Assembly (NCBI GenBank): GCA_039822045.1
Contig: JBCBMY010000010.1
Span: 1 to 64,000 of the forward strand
Direction of reading: 5' to 3'
DNA length: 64,000 bases
DNA from: HLUCCA09 sp039822045
Lineage (GTDB): Bacteria > Pseudomonadota > Alphaproteobacteria > Rhodobacterales > Rhodobacteraceae
The notes under the pieces are model-generated. The model made no database searches. It saw only the letters and a list, made by a program, of their open reading frames with translations, and was not told the DNA's origin. The position numbers were made by a program, and so were the translations under genes. This document shows, piece after piece, positions 1 through 9,505 of the stretch. The stretch's first letter is position 1. Every line of letters starts with the position of its first letter.

Positions 1-44
1 GCAACGACGCGTTCCCGAAGATCGTCTGAGTAAGGTCTCGTCAT
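1..44 (-). CDS. IS630-family transposase, 5' end only (cut by the window edge)
   Basis: Read on the minus strand, an ATG at position 44 opens a frame beginning MTRPYSDDLRERVVA. This is the typical first helix of IS630-type transposases. A GGAGG ribosome-binding site lies a few bases upstream, around 55-60. Only about 14 codons are inside the window, so completeness cannot be judged. Confidence 0.55.
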   Translation of the reverse strand, partial: MTRPYSDDLRERVV

Positions 45-246
45 CCATGCTGGCCTCCTCCACCAGTATGGAGTCTGAATCACAAGCGAACCCAGATGGG
101 AATCCCAATTCGATTCAGACAAAACCTGAAACGCTCTAGATCCAACTCCTTGGATCCTCGGTCTCAACAAGAGTACGGAAGAGCCAAATCGGCTTTGGAA
201 CCTACAACGAGAAGGACAAAGCATCCTTCCTAGTCCAAACCGAGTT
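45..246. other. Non-coding strip with inverted repeats
   Basis: No gene is seen. A 9-bp perfect inverted repeat (GTCTGAATC at 73-81, GATTCAGAC at 112-120) lies just upstream of the IS630 start and may belong to the element's end. A 7-bp stem with a 4-base loop (GATCCAA at 139-145, TTGGATC at 150-156) lies about 90 bases past the end of the sugar operon. It could be a weak terminator, but there is no T-run. Confidence 0.35.
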
Positions 247-1254
247 TCAAAGCGTTTCGGTCTTTTTTTTAAGATACCTTGGATTGTCCGGGTTCAATCC
301 TCTCTTCAGACTGAGGCCGTTTGCCAGCGCGTAGAGCCGCTGAAGGTCGAGAAGCGGATCGACCAGCGGGTGGCCAACGGACGCCTCTGCCTCAATCGGT
401 ACAACGCGCGCAGATTGCACCCTGATTTGCTCCAGCGCCTGCTCGAGGCCGCGTCCGGCTCCGGACTTCAGAATGATCACTGGGAATCCGTCGTTCAGAA
501 TTGCACTCGGCCCGTGCAGGACCTCAGCACCACTATAGGGCGATGTGTGGATCGCGCAGGTTTCGATGAGCTTGAGCGCGAACTCCCCGGCGAGACCAAG
601 GCCAGCGCCACGCCCGATAATCACCGCCTGGCGCGCGTCGCCGAGGATGTCCACGATCTCGGACATCGCATTGTGCGTCTCGACCGATCGCAGCACGTCG
701 GGGAAGGCTTCGAGCGCCTTGGCGAGGGCCAGATCCTCTGCCCAATCCGCGACAAGCCACAGCCCAGCAATCACAGAGTTCAGGAAGCTCTTGGTCGCCG
801 CGACGGCCTTCTCCGGCCCGGCCGAGATATCGATCACGTCGGAGGCGATGTCAGACAACGGGCTTTGGATCGTATTCGTCAGAGCAACGACGTATCCCCC
901 GTTGTCCTTGAGGGAATGGCTGAGCCGGACGATATCGTGGCTTGCTCCGGATTGGCTGATCGTCACGGCCGCGAGGCCCTTCATGTTCAGAGAAGCGCCA
1001 TAGATCGTCGAAAGAGACGGTCCGATCGAGGCAACCGGGATCTTCAGTGTCGCCTGTACCGCATAGCTCAGGTAGGTCGCGGCGTGATCTGATGAACCTC
1101 GCGCCACGGTCACAAGCGCACGCGGCCCAAGTCCTCTCAATTGCGCCGCAACAAAGCGGCTTCTCTCGCGGGCATCGGGAGCGGCCAAGCGAGCGGCGGC
1201 GTCCGGCATCTCGGCGATCTCGAGTGCCATCTGCGATGTTGGGCCGGCCGTCAT
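247..1254 (-). CDS. SIS-domain sugar-phosphate deglycase/deaminase (FrlB/NagB-II/AgaS type)
   Basis: This cytosolic 335-residue protein has two SIS (sugar isomerase) domains, roughly residues 45-170 and 195-320. Visible motifs are ARGSSDHA (about 51-58), SQSGASHD (about 100-107) and GPEKAVAATKSF (about 146-157). The tail LNPDNPRYL matches the end of the GlmS isomerase half, but there is no glutaminase domain. Family members release amine or ammonia from 6-phospho-amino sugars or 6-phospho-fructosamines. It is the last gene of the operon; its ATG overlaps the stop of the PfkB kinase gene by 4 bp (ATGA), so the pair is probably translationally coupled. A kinase-plus-SIS pair is the arrangement of fructosamine routes (FrlD/FrlB) and of amino-sugar routes. 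Sequence alone does not choose between them. Confidence 0.85.
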   Translation of the reverse strand: MTAGPTSQMALEIAEMPDAAARLAAPDARERSRFVAAQLRGLGPRALVTVARGSSDHAATYLSYAVQATLKIPVASIGPSLSTIYGASLNMKGLAAVTISQSGASHDIVRLSHSLKDNGGYVVALTNTIQSPLSDIASDVIDISAGPEKAVAATKSFLNSVIAGLWLVADWAEDLALAKALEAFPDVLRSVETHNAMSEIVDILGDARQAVIIGRGAGLGLAGEFALKLIETCAIHTSPYSGAEVLHGPSAILNDGFPVIILKSGAGRGLEQALEQIRVQSARVVPIEAEASVGHPLVDPLLDLQRLYALANGLSLKRGLNPDNPRYLKKKTETL

Positions 1255-2146
1255 TCCCCAGCAACTCCGAACTCGGATGGCTGACCTTCAGCCGGGCAGA
1301 ACCCGCCACGCTGTTGTATGGCCTTGGCTCCTTGCGAATTTCCCGCGGCCAGGCACCTGCGCAGATCGCCTCCTTCGAGCCAGACCGACAGAAAACCGGC
1401 ATTGAAGGCATCACCCGCCCCGGTCGTGTCGACCGCGTTGCGCGGCTTGGTCGGCGCACTCAGCGTGCCGGCGTCGGTGATGGCCACTGCGCCGGCTGCC
1501 CCCCGTTTGATGACCGTAATTGGCGCAAGGCGGTCACCGACGAGCATTCGTTGGATCGCTTCATGCTCGGCCTCGTTTGGCAGAAAAACGTCGATCTTGC
1601 CCGCCAAGGCGGAAACATCAGTAGGTGATAGGTTGTCGTCCCAACTGCAATCCACCGAAATCGTCATCCCCATCTTTCGCGCGAGCGCGATGATCCCCGG
1701 CTCAGCTAGCAGGCTTGCCAACTCGCCGATATGCAGGTGCCGGAAGTCGTGCTTGGCCAGCTCGGCGGCTGAAAGCTTAGGAAGGGCCGGCCCGGCGCGC
1801 CGGGTCAGAAACGCCCTGTCGCCGCCTTCGACCATTGCGACTGTGATCTGCGGGCCAGACGACGCCGGGAGGGTGCCGCTCAACGAAAGGTCGACCCGGG
1901 ACGCCTCAAGATCCCCGCTTACCAGCTCGGCAAATGGCGAAGACGGAAGCATCGATGCGAGCGACGACGCATGGCCGAGCTCAGACAGGTGCGCCGCAGT
2001 GATAAAGGCACCACCGCCGGGATGCACACTGAAGCCCGCGCCGAAGACCTCTGTTCCAAGGGTCGGAAGGCGCGGAAGATCTGTGAAGATCAGGTCGCAA
2101 TAGAGCCGTCCGACCGAAAGCACAGCGGGTTTGGCGGCATTTCGCA

Positions 2147-2147
<1 letters not shown>
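1251..2147 (-). CDS. PfkB-family carbohydrate kinase
   Basis: This 298-residue ribokinase-fold protein likely phosphorylates the imported sugar or amino-sugar. The N-terminal glycine-rich segment HPGGGAFITA and the C-terminal catalytic motif DTTGAGDAFNAG (Asp near residue 245) are both intact, so it should be active. Length is normal for the family. The start ATG overlaps the stop of the upstream ATPase gene by one base (TGATG) and its own stop overlaps the SIS gene start. By position it acts between the transporter and the SIS deglycase, much as FrlD/FraD kinases precede FrlB/FraB. The exact substrate cannot be read from the sequence. Confidence 0.88.
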
Positions 2148-3196
<1,049 letters not shown>

Positions 3197-3199
3197 ACC

Positions 3200-4684
3200 C
3201 TAGACCTCCAGAAGACCGCTGAAGGCCGCGTCGAGCCGCTCCGTCGCTGCGGCGTGGCGGACCTTTCGGGCACGATGCCGAGCCACAAGCCCTGCAAGCG
3301 TCGCCTCGTAGGCTGCGAAGGCCTCGTTCAGCGCCCCCCGTGCCGGACCGCCCAAACGATCACGGCGAGATACGAAGGTTTCAGGAGCGACCGCGGTCCG
3401 AAAGGCGGGGTCGTCCAGGGCAGGGGCACGGCCCATCGCGCTTTCGAAGGCCGCGACAAATGCTCCGTACCCGTCGCGCAGCGGGGCCTCCTCACGGATG
3501 ACGGCCTTGGCAACGGTCGCCGCGATCTCATGGGCTTGGCGAAAGCTGAGCCCCTCGTCCCGAACCAGCGTATCGGCCAGTTCGGTGATGGTGATGCAGG
3601 CGGCGTCCGTCGTTCGCGCAACGCGATCCGCGTTGATCCGGCATGCCGGCACCAGCGTCGTCAGCAGTCTGAGCACACGGCTTCCGCTCTCGAACGCGGC
3701 ATATCCGGCTTGTTGGACCTCACCTTCGCTGTCGTTCATGTCGGTGAAGGGTGTGTTGTGCATCGTCCCCACGACCATGTCGCAGCGTCCGGCCGTCACG
3801 CTGGCCAGATGCCGCAAATGCTCAATCGGCACCGGGTTGCGCTTTTGCGGCATGATCGAGCTGATCTGGACGAGACTGTTCGGGACGTAGAGCTGGCCCA
3901 CCTCGAAAGCAGACCAGAACTGAAGATCCTGGATCAAACGTCCAAGGTGGATGAAGACAAGCTTCATAGCCGAATAGAGCCCCGTCACGTAGTCGACCGA
4001 GGCAATGCAGCCATAGGAGTTCACGAGCGGAGCGTCGAAGCCCAGGAGGTCGGAGACCCTGCCGCGGTCAATAGGGAAACCCGATGTCGTTATGGCCGCC
4101 GCCCCCATCGGGCAATGCTCCAACCCGCTCGCGGCGGCATCGTGGCGCTCGGCGTCCCGAAGGATCACTTCGATGATCGCCCCGAGATAGTGGCCAAAGG
4201 TCGTCGGCTGAGCTGGCTGCCCATGGGTATAGGCCACGATCAGTGTGTCGGCCTCACTCCGCGCCTTTGAGAGTAAGGCATCTGCTAGGCTGTGCAGCTC
4301 GTCGATCAGCAGGGTCATCCGCGCGCGCAACGCCATTTTGAACAATGTATGGTCCATGTCGTTGCGCGACCTGGCCGTATGGAGAGCGCCGCCGAGGTCC
4401 CCAAGGCGCTTTCGCAGCTCAGCTTCGACGAGGAAGAAATAGTCTTCGTGCTCACCGGTATAGGTCAGCGCGGCGATGTCGATCGTTTGCTCAATATCGC
4501 GGAGCGCACCAGCAATCGCTGCTGTATCCGGCGCCGAGAGAATGCCTGCCTCAGATAGCATCACGAGATGTGCGCGATTGATGGCCGCCATGCCGGAGGC
4601 ATAATTGTCCTTCACGCCCTCAAAGAGCGGCGCGAGGACCGTCTCGCGGTACACCGGATCGGGGAAGACGGACGTGTCGGTCAT
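3200..4684 (-). CDS. Argininosuccinate-lyase-like (fumarase/aspartase superfamily) enzyme
   Basis: This 494-residue protein has the superfamily signature SSIMPQKRNP and the conserved blocks TARSRNDMDHT and YTHGQPAQPTTFGHYL. Members of the family eliminate fumarate from N-substituted aspartates. The frame stays open well upstream, but that extension is arginine/proline-rich shadow sequence. I place the start at the ATG at 4684 (MTDTSVFPDP), which overlaps the VOC gene stop by 4 bp. A housekeeping ArgH would not normally sit inside a sugar-transport operon. A paralogue acting on a sugar- or amine-linked aspartate is plausible but is inference. Confidence 0.85.
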   Translation of the reverse strand: MTDTSVFPDPVYRETVLAPLFEGVKDNYASGMAAINRAHLVMLSEAGILSAPDTAAIAGALRDIEQTIDIAALTYTGEHEDYFFLVEAELRKRLGDLGGALHTARSRNDMDHTLFKMALRARMTLLIDELHSLADALLSKARSEADTLIVAYTHGQPAQPTTFGHYLGAIIEVILRDAERHDAAASGLEHCPMGAAAITTSGFPIDRGRVSDLLGFDAPLVNSYGCIASVDYVTGLYSAMKLVFIHLGRLIQDLQFWSAFEVGQLYVPNSLVQISSIMPQKRNPVPIEHLRHLASVTAGRCDMVVGTMHNTPFTDMNDSEGEVQQAGYAAFESGSRVLRLLTTLVPACRINADRVARTTDAACITITELADTLVRDEGLSFRQAHEIAATVAKAVIREEAPLRDGYGAFVAAFESAMGRAPALDDPAFRTAVAPETFVSRRDRLGGPARGALNEAFAAYEATLAGLVARHRARKVRHAAATERLDAAFSGLLEV

Positions 4685-5124
4685 GCGTGGGTCCGCCCCT
4701 TGGTCTTCAGCCAGCGACGGACCGGGTCGTGGTCGTAGGTCGTCAGTTCCAGGTGGTTTCCGTCGGGATCCTGGAAGTAGTAGGAGAAGGCCAGATCGTG
4801 GTCGGCCGCTTCGTTCGCGCGAAGCGGCATGCCGGATCTGCCGGAAACGTCCGCATGGGGAAGCTGTTCCCCGAACGCGATGAACAGCCGGCCCGGCACC
4901 CGAAACGCCGTCGTGTGATCGCCATCCGAGGGCGGGTTGCCCGGAAAGATAGTGGCACAGTACTGGCCGCGCGGAGTGGCCATGTACTTCCCGCCATGGA
5001 GCCTCTGCGAGCTCGGCAGGACCTGGAGGCCGAGCACACGGCCATACCACGCCGCCGCGGCCTCCGGGTCGGCCACGTAGAGGTGGACGTGATCGAGCGC
5101 CGATATCTCCACCATCGAACTCAT
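4681..5124 (-). CDS. VOC-superfamily (glyoxalase/dioxygenase-like) protein
   Basis: This 147-residue single-unit vicinal-oxygen-chelate protein starts ALDHVHLYVADPEAAAAWY. It contains the FQDPDGNHLEL motif that carries the C-terminal metal-ligand Glu, and the N-terminal His of LDHVH. The fold serves lyases, epimerases, dioxygenases and resistance proteins. The start ATG at 5124 overlaps the upstream permease stop by 4 bp and its stop overlaps the lyase start by 4 bp, so it is firmly in the operon. A longer in-frame start lacks coding character and was not used. Its role beside a lyase and sugar genes is unknown; epimerisation or opening of the imported compound is one option. Confidence 0.8.
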   Translation of the reverse strand: MSSMVEISALDHVHLYVADPEAAAAWYGRVLGLQVLPSSQRLHGGKYMATPRGQYCATIFPGNPPSDGDHTTAFRVPGRLFIAFGEQLPHADVSGRSGMPLRANEAADHDLAFSYYFQDPDGNHLELTTYDHDPVRRWLKTKGRTHA

Positions 5125-5999
5125 CCCTTCAGGCCCGCCATGACCACGCCGCGGATGATGAAGCGCTGGAAGATGAGGAAAACGATCAGCGTCGGGATAG
5201 TGGAGATCGCCGCGCCCGTCATGACCAACTCCCATTGCACATCCGCCTCGTCGGCGAAGGTCGAGAGCCCCACGGGCAGCGTGTACATGTCCCAACTGTT
5301 GGTCACGATCAGCGGCCAGATGAAGGCTGTCCAATTTCCCAAGAACACGAAGATTGCGAGGGCGGCCAACGCGGGTTTGACCAGGGGCATGGCAACCGTC
5401 CACCAAATCTGCAGCTCGTTCAGCCCATCGATGCGTGCGGCTTCGATGAAATCATCGGGCACGGTCTCGAAGAACTGCTTCATGAGAAATGTGCCGAACG
5501 CCGTCATGAGCCCGGGGAACATGATGCCCCAGTAGGTGTCGAGCCAGCCAAATTGTTGGCTCATCAGATACCATGGGATCACCAGCATCTCTGTCGGGAT
5601 CATCAGGGTCGAGAGGATCGCGATGAAAACGATGTAGCGGCCCGGGAAACGGAACTTGCACAGCGTATAGCCGACGAGACTGTCGAAGAGCACGTTCGAG
5701 ATCGTTGTGATCATCGCGATGATCAACGAGTTCACGAACCATCCGTAGAACCGCCCGTCTTCAAGAACGTAAGTGTAGTTCTCAAGGTGCGGTTCGTCTG
5801 GGATCAGCGAGACGTCATAAATCTCATGCGGCCATTTGAGCGAGGTCGACAGCATGTAGACGATTGGCATCACCATCAGGATGCCGCCAGCAAAGAGCAG
5901 CGCCCAACGCATGTATTGGCCGGTATTTGCCCGACGCCGTGCCGCTTGGGCCTCAAAGAGCGTCTCTGACGAGGCGCGGATATCTTCGGCGGCAGCCAT
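5121..5999 (-). CDS. Carbohydrate ABC transporter permease, MalG/UgpE type
   Basis: This 292-residue inner-membrane permease has about six predicted membrane spans. The cytoplasmic EAA loop, which contacts the ATPase, reads EAARIDGLNELQIWW and continues into TVAMPLVKPAL. The N-terminal region holds a charged cytoplasmic stretch before the first span near residues 30-50. The start overlaps the stop of the MalF-type permease gene by one base. It forms the translocation pore with that partner. Confidence 0.92.
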   Translation of the reverse strand: MAAAEDIRASSETLFEAQAARRRANTGQYMRWALLFAGGILMVMPIVYMLSTSLKWPHEIYDVSLIPDEPHLENYTYVLEDGRFYGWFVNSLIIAMITTISNVLFDSLVGYTLCKFRFPGRYIVFIAILSTLMIPTEMLVIPWYLMSQQFGWLDTYWGIMFPGLMTAFGTFLMKQFFETVPDDFIEAARIDGLNELQIWWTVAMPLVKPALAALAIFVFLGNWTAFIWPLIVTNSWDMYTLPVGLSTFADEADVQWELVMTGAAISTIPTLIVFLIFQRFIIRGVVMAGLKG

Positions 6000-6886
6000 C
6001 AGCGATCCCGCAAAAGATAGAGTTGAAAGAGCGACACTATGAGGAGGATCAGAAATAGTACAACGGTCTGCGCTGCCGCGTACCCCATGTCAAAATCCGT
6101 AAACGCGCTTTGATAGATCTGCAGGACCAACGGCTTTGTGGAGTTTAGAGGACCACCGGGATCACCAGTCGTCATGTTGAAGACCTGATCGAAGATCCTG
6201 AGAAACCCGATTGAGGAAAACACAACGAGAAAGACGATCGTCGGTCTCAAAAGTGGGATTGTGATCTCGAAGAGCGTGGCCGTCTTCGACACCCCGTCGA
6301 TCCGAGCGGCCTCATAATAGCTCTGCGGGATGGCCCGGAGCCCCGCCATAAAGATGATGATCTGAAACCCCAGCCCGGCCCAGACGGCGGGCGCTAGGAT
6401 CGCCGGCAACGCGTTTGTGGTTGAGCGCAGAAACTCGATCTGAGGTATGCCAAACTGTGCCAACGCATTGTTGAAAAGCCCGATCGGAACCGGCTGATAG
6501 AACCACCGCCAGACCCAGGCCATGGCCACGGCACTCGTCATGAACGGCAGGAAATAGAGCATCCGCAGGAAGCCATGCATGAACCGGGTCTTGTCGAGGT
6601 GGTAGGCCACGACAAAGGAGATCACGAGGCTGATGGGCGTTCCGAGGATCAAGTAAACGAAGGTATTGCGGAACACCTGCCAAAAGACCGGATCATTCCA
6701 AAGCTTGACGTAATTCTCCCAACCCGCCCAGGTCCGGTCGCCCAGGAGGTTCCAGTCCTGAAACGAGATCACCATGGCATTTCCGGTCGGATAGAACCGG
6801 ATCACGACATAGAAGAGCACCGGAACGGCGAGAAATGCCCAGGCCCAGGCGATCTGCTTCTGGCGAATGGAGAGGGATCTATACAT
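5999..6886 (-). CDS. Carbohydrate ABC transporter permease, MalF/UgpA type
   Basis: This 295-residue inner-membrane permease is the pair of the downstream MalG-type protein. The first span is near residues 12-32, and the EAA loop YYEAARIDGVSKTATLFEIT lies near residues 190-210. It follows the binding-protein gene after 47 bases that contain a strong hairpin. Length and motifs are normal for CUT1 importers. Nothing in the sequence specifies the sugar. Confidence 0.92.
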   Translation of the reverse strand: MYRSLSIRQKQIAWAWAFLAVPVLFYVVIRFYPTGNAMVISFQDWNLLGDRTWAGWENYVKLWNDPVFWQVFRNTFVYLILGTPISLVISFVVAYHLDKTRFMHGFLRMLYFLPFMTSAVAMAWVWRWFYQPVPIGLFNNALAQFGIPQIEFLRSTTNALPAILAPAVWAGLGFQIIIFMAGLRAIPQSYYEAARIDGVSKTATLFEITIPLLRPTIVFLVVFSSIGFLRIFDQVFNMTTGDPGGPLNSTKPLVLQIYQSAFTDFDMGYAAAQTVVLFLILLIVSLFQLYLLRDR

Positions 6887-6904
6887 CTGGGGGCGCGAGG
6901 GCGG

Positions 6905-6926
6905 AGGGCGCGGTCTCCCGCGCCCT
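6905..6926 (-). terminator. Intercistronic hairpin after the binding-protein gene
   Basis: An 8-bp perfect GC stem (AGGGCGCG / CGCGCCCT) closes a 6-base loop between the solute-binding protein stop and the first permease. There is no T-run, so it more likely stabilises the binding-protein mRNA or causes partial termination. That is the common way to make more binding protein than permease. Confidence 0.55.
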
Positions 6927-6933
6927 TCCCCAA

Positions 6934-8196
6934 TCAGTTCGACGCGTAGAAGTCGTCGAGGAGCTTTTGCTCCGCTTCAGCGGCGATGGCGACTGACTCA
7001 GCCACCGACATGCCTTCGAGTTTCACCCGCTCCACAGCGTCGATGAGAAGCTGGCGCTGCGCGCTTTCATTCACGAACTTCGTTGTATTCGCGTATTCGA
7101 GACCGCGAATGAACGGCCCGAAGGTTGGATCGTTGGCGTTGGCTTCCGTCATGCCGACCGAGGGCTTTGCGGGAAGCTCACCCACAGTATCGAGCCAGAT
7201 CTGCATGGCTTCGTCGGAGGTCACGTACTGCATGAACTTGACGGCGGCGTCGTACTTTTCGCCCTCAGCCTTCGTTGTGACCGCATTCACCCAATAGGAC
7301 GAATAGTTCGAGCGCATCCCGTCCGATGTGGCTGGGAGCTCGGTCACCGCCCATTTCAGACCGCGCGTGTCGTTCAGCGAGCCAATGCGAAACGAGCCGT
7401 CGATATGCATGCCCGCGCGCCCGGCCTTAAACGCGGCCTGCGGCTCGTCCATGAAGCCGATGGCGCCGATGCCACCGTCCTCGCCAAGACCGACATAGAA
7501 CTCCATAGCCTCGATGCCTTCGGGCGTATTGTAGTTCACGGTCTTATAGTCATCGAGATACGGCTCGCCGCCAAACTGGCGCACGAGACCTTCCCGGAAC
7601 CAGTGGTGGTCCTGGGCGGTCATGGCCATCGTAAGACCGGCCTGGGTGATGTTTCCTGCGCCGTCCCGTTCGGTCAGCTGCGCGCCGATCTCGAGCATTT
7701 CTTCCAGGGTCTCTGGCGGGCCGTCGATGCCGGCCTCATCGAAGAGACGCGTGTTGTAGAAAAGCGCGAGCGAGCGCACGGCCGTGGGCAACGCCCAGTA
7801 ATTGTCACCCTCGCGCATGGCCCCGACCATCGGGAAGAACTCGGCGTCGATCTGGTCGGCTGGAAACGTATCGGCAGGAAGCGGTTGGATCAGGTTCGCG
7901 GCCTTGTAGTCATTGAGCCAGCCGTAGAAGAGCTGCACAACATCCGGGCCCTCTCCCGCTGGGATCGCGGCCGCGACCTTGGTGCGGTAATCGGCATAGG
8001 GGAAGTGGGTCATCTTGACGGTGATGTCGGGATTGGCCTCCTGAAAATTCTCGATCAGGGTTTCCATTGCAGTAACGCGCGCATCGAAGAAGTACTGCCA
8101 GTACTCAATCTCGACGGCATTGGCCGACGACGCCATCAGTGCTGTGACACTTGTCGCTGCGGCGATCGTCATTCCCTTGATTTTGTGGAACGTCAT
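6934..8196 (-). CDS. Extracellular solute-binding protein, family 1 (sugar)
   Basis: This 420-residue periplasmic binding protein begins with a Sec signal peptide of roughly 27 residues, MTFHKIKGMTIAAAT...ANA. The mature part starts VEIEYWQYFFDARV and carries the family-1 core with GEGPDVVQLFYGW and KAGRAGMHIDGSF. The start is the ATG at 8196, preceded by GGGAG at good spacing. An upstream in-frame ATG adds 12 residues without a better ribosome site. It is the first gene of the minus-strand operon and faces a divergent ROK regulator, which probably controls it. Confidence 0.9.
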   Translation of the reverse strand: MTFHKIKGMTIAAATSVTALMASSANAVEIEYWQYFFDARVTAMETLIENFQEANPDITVKMTHFPYADYRTKVAAAIPAGEGPDVVQLFYGWLNDYKAANLIQPLPADTFPADQIDAEFFPMVGAMREGDNYWALPTAVRSLALFYNTRLFDEAGIDGPPETLEEMLEIGAQLTERDGAGNITQAGLTMAMTAQDHHWFREGLVRQFGGEPYLDDYKTVNYNTPEGIEAMEFYVGLGEDGGIGAIGFMDEPQAAFKAGRAGMHIDGSFRIGSLNDTRGLKWAVTELPATSDGMRSNYSSYWVNAVTTKAEGEKYDAAVKFMQYVTSDEAMQIWLDTVGELPAKPSVGMTEANANDPTFGPFIRGLEYANTTKFVNESAQRQLLIDAVERVKLEGMSVAESVAIAAEAEQKLLDDFYASN

Positions 8197-8319
8197 GTCG
8201 TTTCTCCCAGTGGTCACGCCGGCGGTCTTCACCCTTTGTTCTGTGGTTTCGCGCCGTGAATATCCAATGGTTAACGCAGCGATATTGAACCATCAAGTAA
8301 GTTGAGTTAATCCCCGACC
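8197..8319. promoter_or_regulatory. Divergent promoter region between the sugar operon and ROK regulator
   Basis: This 123-bp spacer must hold promoters for both directions. A short inverted repeat, ATGGTT at 8267-8272 and AACCAT at 8288-8293 (centres 21 bp apart), is the best operator candidate. It is only 6 bp per arm, so support is weak. Confidence 0.35.
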
Positions 8320-9492
8320 ATGACCTCCGCCGAACACATCATCGGAGCCAATGCCGAGCGAGCGCGCAGCCATAATCGGCAAATGGTGCTCGATCGGGTC
8401 CGGCAGGCAGGCCGGATCGGGCGAGCCGAGATTGCCCGTGGATCTGGTCTCTCAACCCAGGCTGTGTCCAACATCATCGCCGACCTTCTGGCGGATGGGC
8501 TGATTTCAGAGAAGGGGCGCCGTGTCGGAACCAAGGGGCAACCTCCGGTGCAATACGGATTGAACCCCGGCGGCGGCTTTGCGGTGGGCGTCGAAGTTCG
8601 GCCCGACGCTGTCTTTGCAGCCATGCTCGATCTCTGCGGCACGCTTGTTGCGTCTACCCGCTTCGATCTCTCCGCCACCGATCTGCCAGGTGTCACCCGT
8701 ACGGTCGTGCAGGCGAGAGACGACGTTGTCCGGCAAAGCCAAGTGCCCGCAGACCGCATCTTCGGGGCTGGAATTGTTATGCCTGGACCCTTCGGCCGCA
8801 CCGGCCTGAGCGGATTGGGTTCGGAGTTGCCGATCTTCCACGACATCTCACCCCGGGAATGGTTCGAAGACGCACTTGGAGTGCCGGTTGTGGTCGAGAA
8901 CGACGCCAACGCGTCCGCCATTGCAGAACGGGTGTCAGGCGCAGCGCAGGGTCTTCGCACTTATGCCTTCCTCTATTTCGGCAATGGCCTCGGTCTTGGT
9001 GCCGTTCAGAACGGGAGACTGATGACCGGGGCGCTCGGAAATGCCGGCGAGATCGGGCACATACCAGTGCCTTGTGGTGGCAGAGTGGTACCGCTTGAGA
9101 CGGTGTTGAGCCGTCTGTCGATACAGCGCCACCTGCAGGCGGCAGGCATTGCCGTGGACAGCAGCGAAGGTTTGGCGCGCGCCTATGACGCCCAAGAACC
9201 AGTCCTTATGGAGTGGCTTGCCGCTGCATCAGAGCCCCTGACGTCCGCCGTGGCCACTATCGAAAACATGCTCGACCCTGAAACCGTTATCCTTGGGGGA
9301 GCGATGCCGGATTGCATTCTCGATCATCTGATCGATGCGGCCCAGCTCTCCGATCGGTCCGTCGCCTGTCGGCCTGCGCGCACGGTTCCGCGTCTGATGC
9401 GGGGGGCCTCGGGCCGGATGACGGCCACGCTTGGCGCCGCGGCCCTCGTCATTCACCGGGCCTTTACGCCACGCATCGGGGTCGCGGCCTAG
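8320..9492 (+). CDS. ROK-family transcriptional regulator
   Basis: This 390-residue protein has an N-terminal winged helix-turn-helix (about residues 20-75, with RAEIARGSGLSTQAVSN) and a ROK sugar-kinase-like domain (about 85-380). The motif GNAGEIGHIPV is conserved. The usual zinc motif CxCGxxGCxE that follows is degenerate: only one Cys remains in VPCGGRVVPLE. It is divergent from the sugar-transport operon and followed by a deacetylase and an exporter gene, so it likely senses the sugar (or its phosphate) and controls both units. Confidence 0.88.
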   Translation: MTSAEHIIGANAERARSHNRQMVLDRVRQAGRIGRAEIARGSGLSTQAVSNIIADLLADGLISEKGRRVGTKGQPPVQYGLNPGGGFAVGVEVRPDAVFAAMLDLCGTLVASTRFDLSATDLPGVTRTVVQARDDVVRQSQVPADRIFGAGIVMPGPFGRTGLSGLGSELPIFHDISPREWFEDALGVPVVVENDANASAIAERVSGAAQGLRTYAFLYFGNGLGLGAVQNGRLMTGALGNAGEIGHIPVPCGGRVVPLETVLSRLSIQRHLQAAGIAVDSSEGLARAYDAQEPVLMEWLAAASEPLTSAVATIENMLDPETVILGGAMPDCILDHLIDAAQLSDRSVACRPARTVPRLMRGASGRMTATLGAAALVIHRAFTPRIGVAA

Positions 9493-9505
9493 CAGCGAAG
9501 AAAAA

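Noticed and set aside
4685..5050. 122-residue N-terminal extension of the argininosuccinate-lyase-like protein
   Set aside because: It overlaps the VOC gene and has no coding character; the ATG at 4684 gives the normal family start and a 4-bp coupling overlap.
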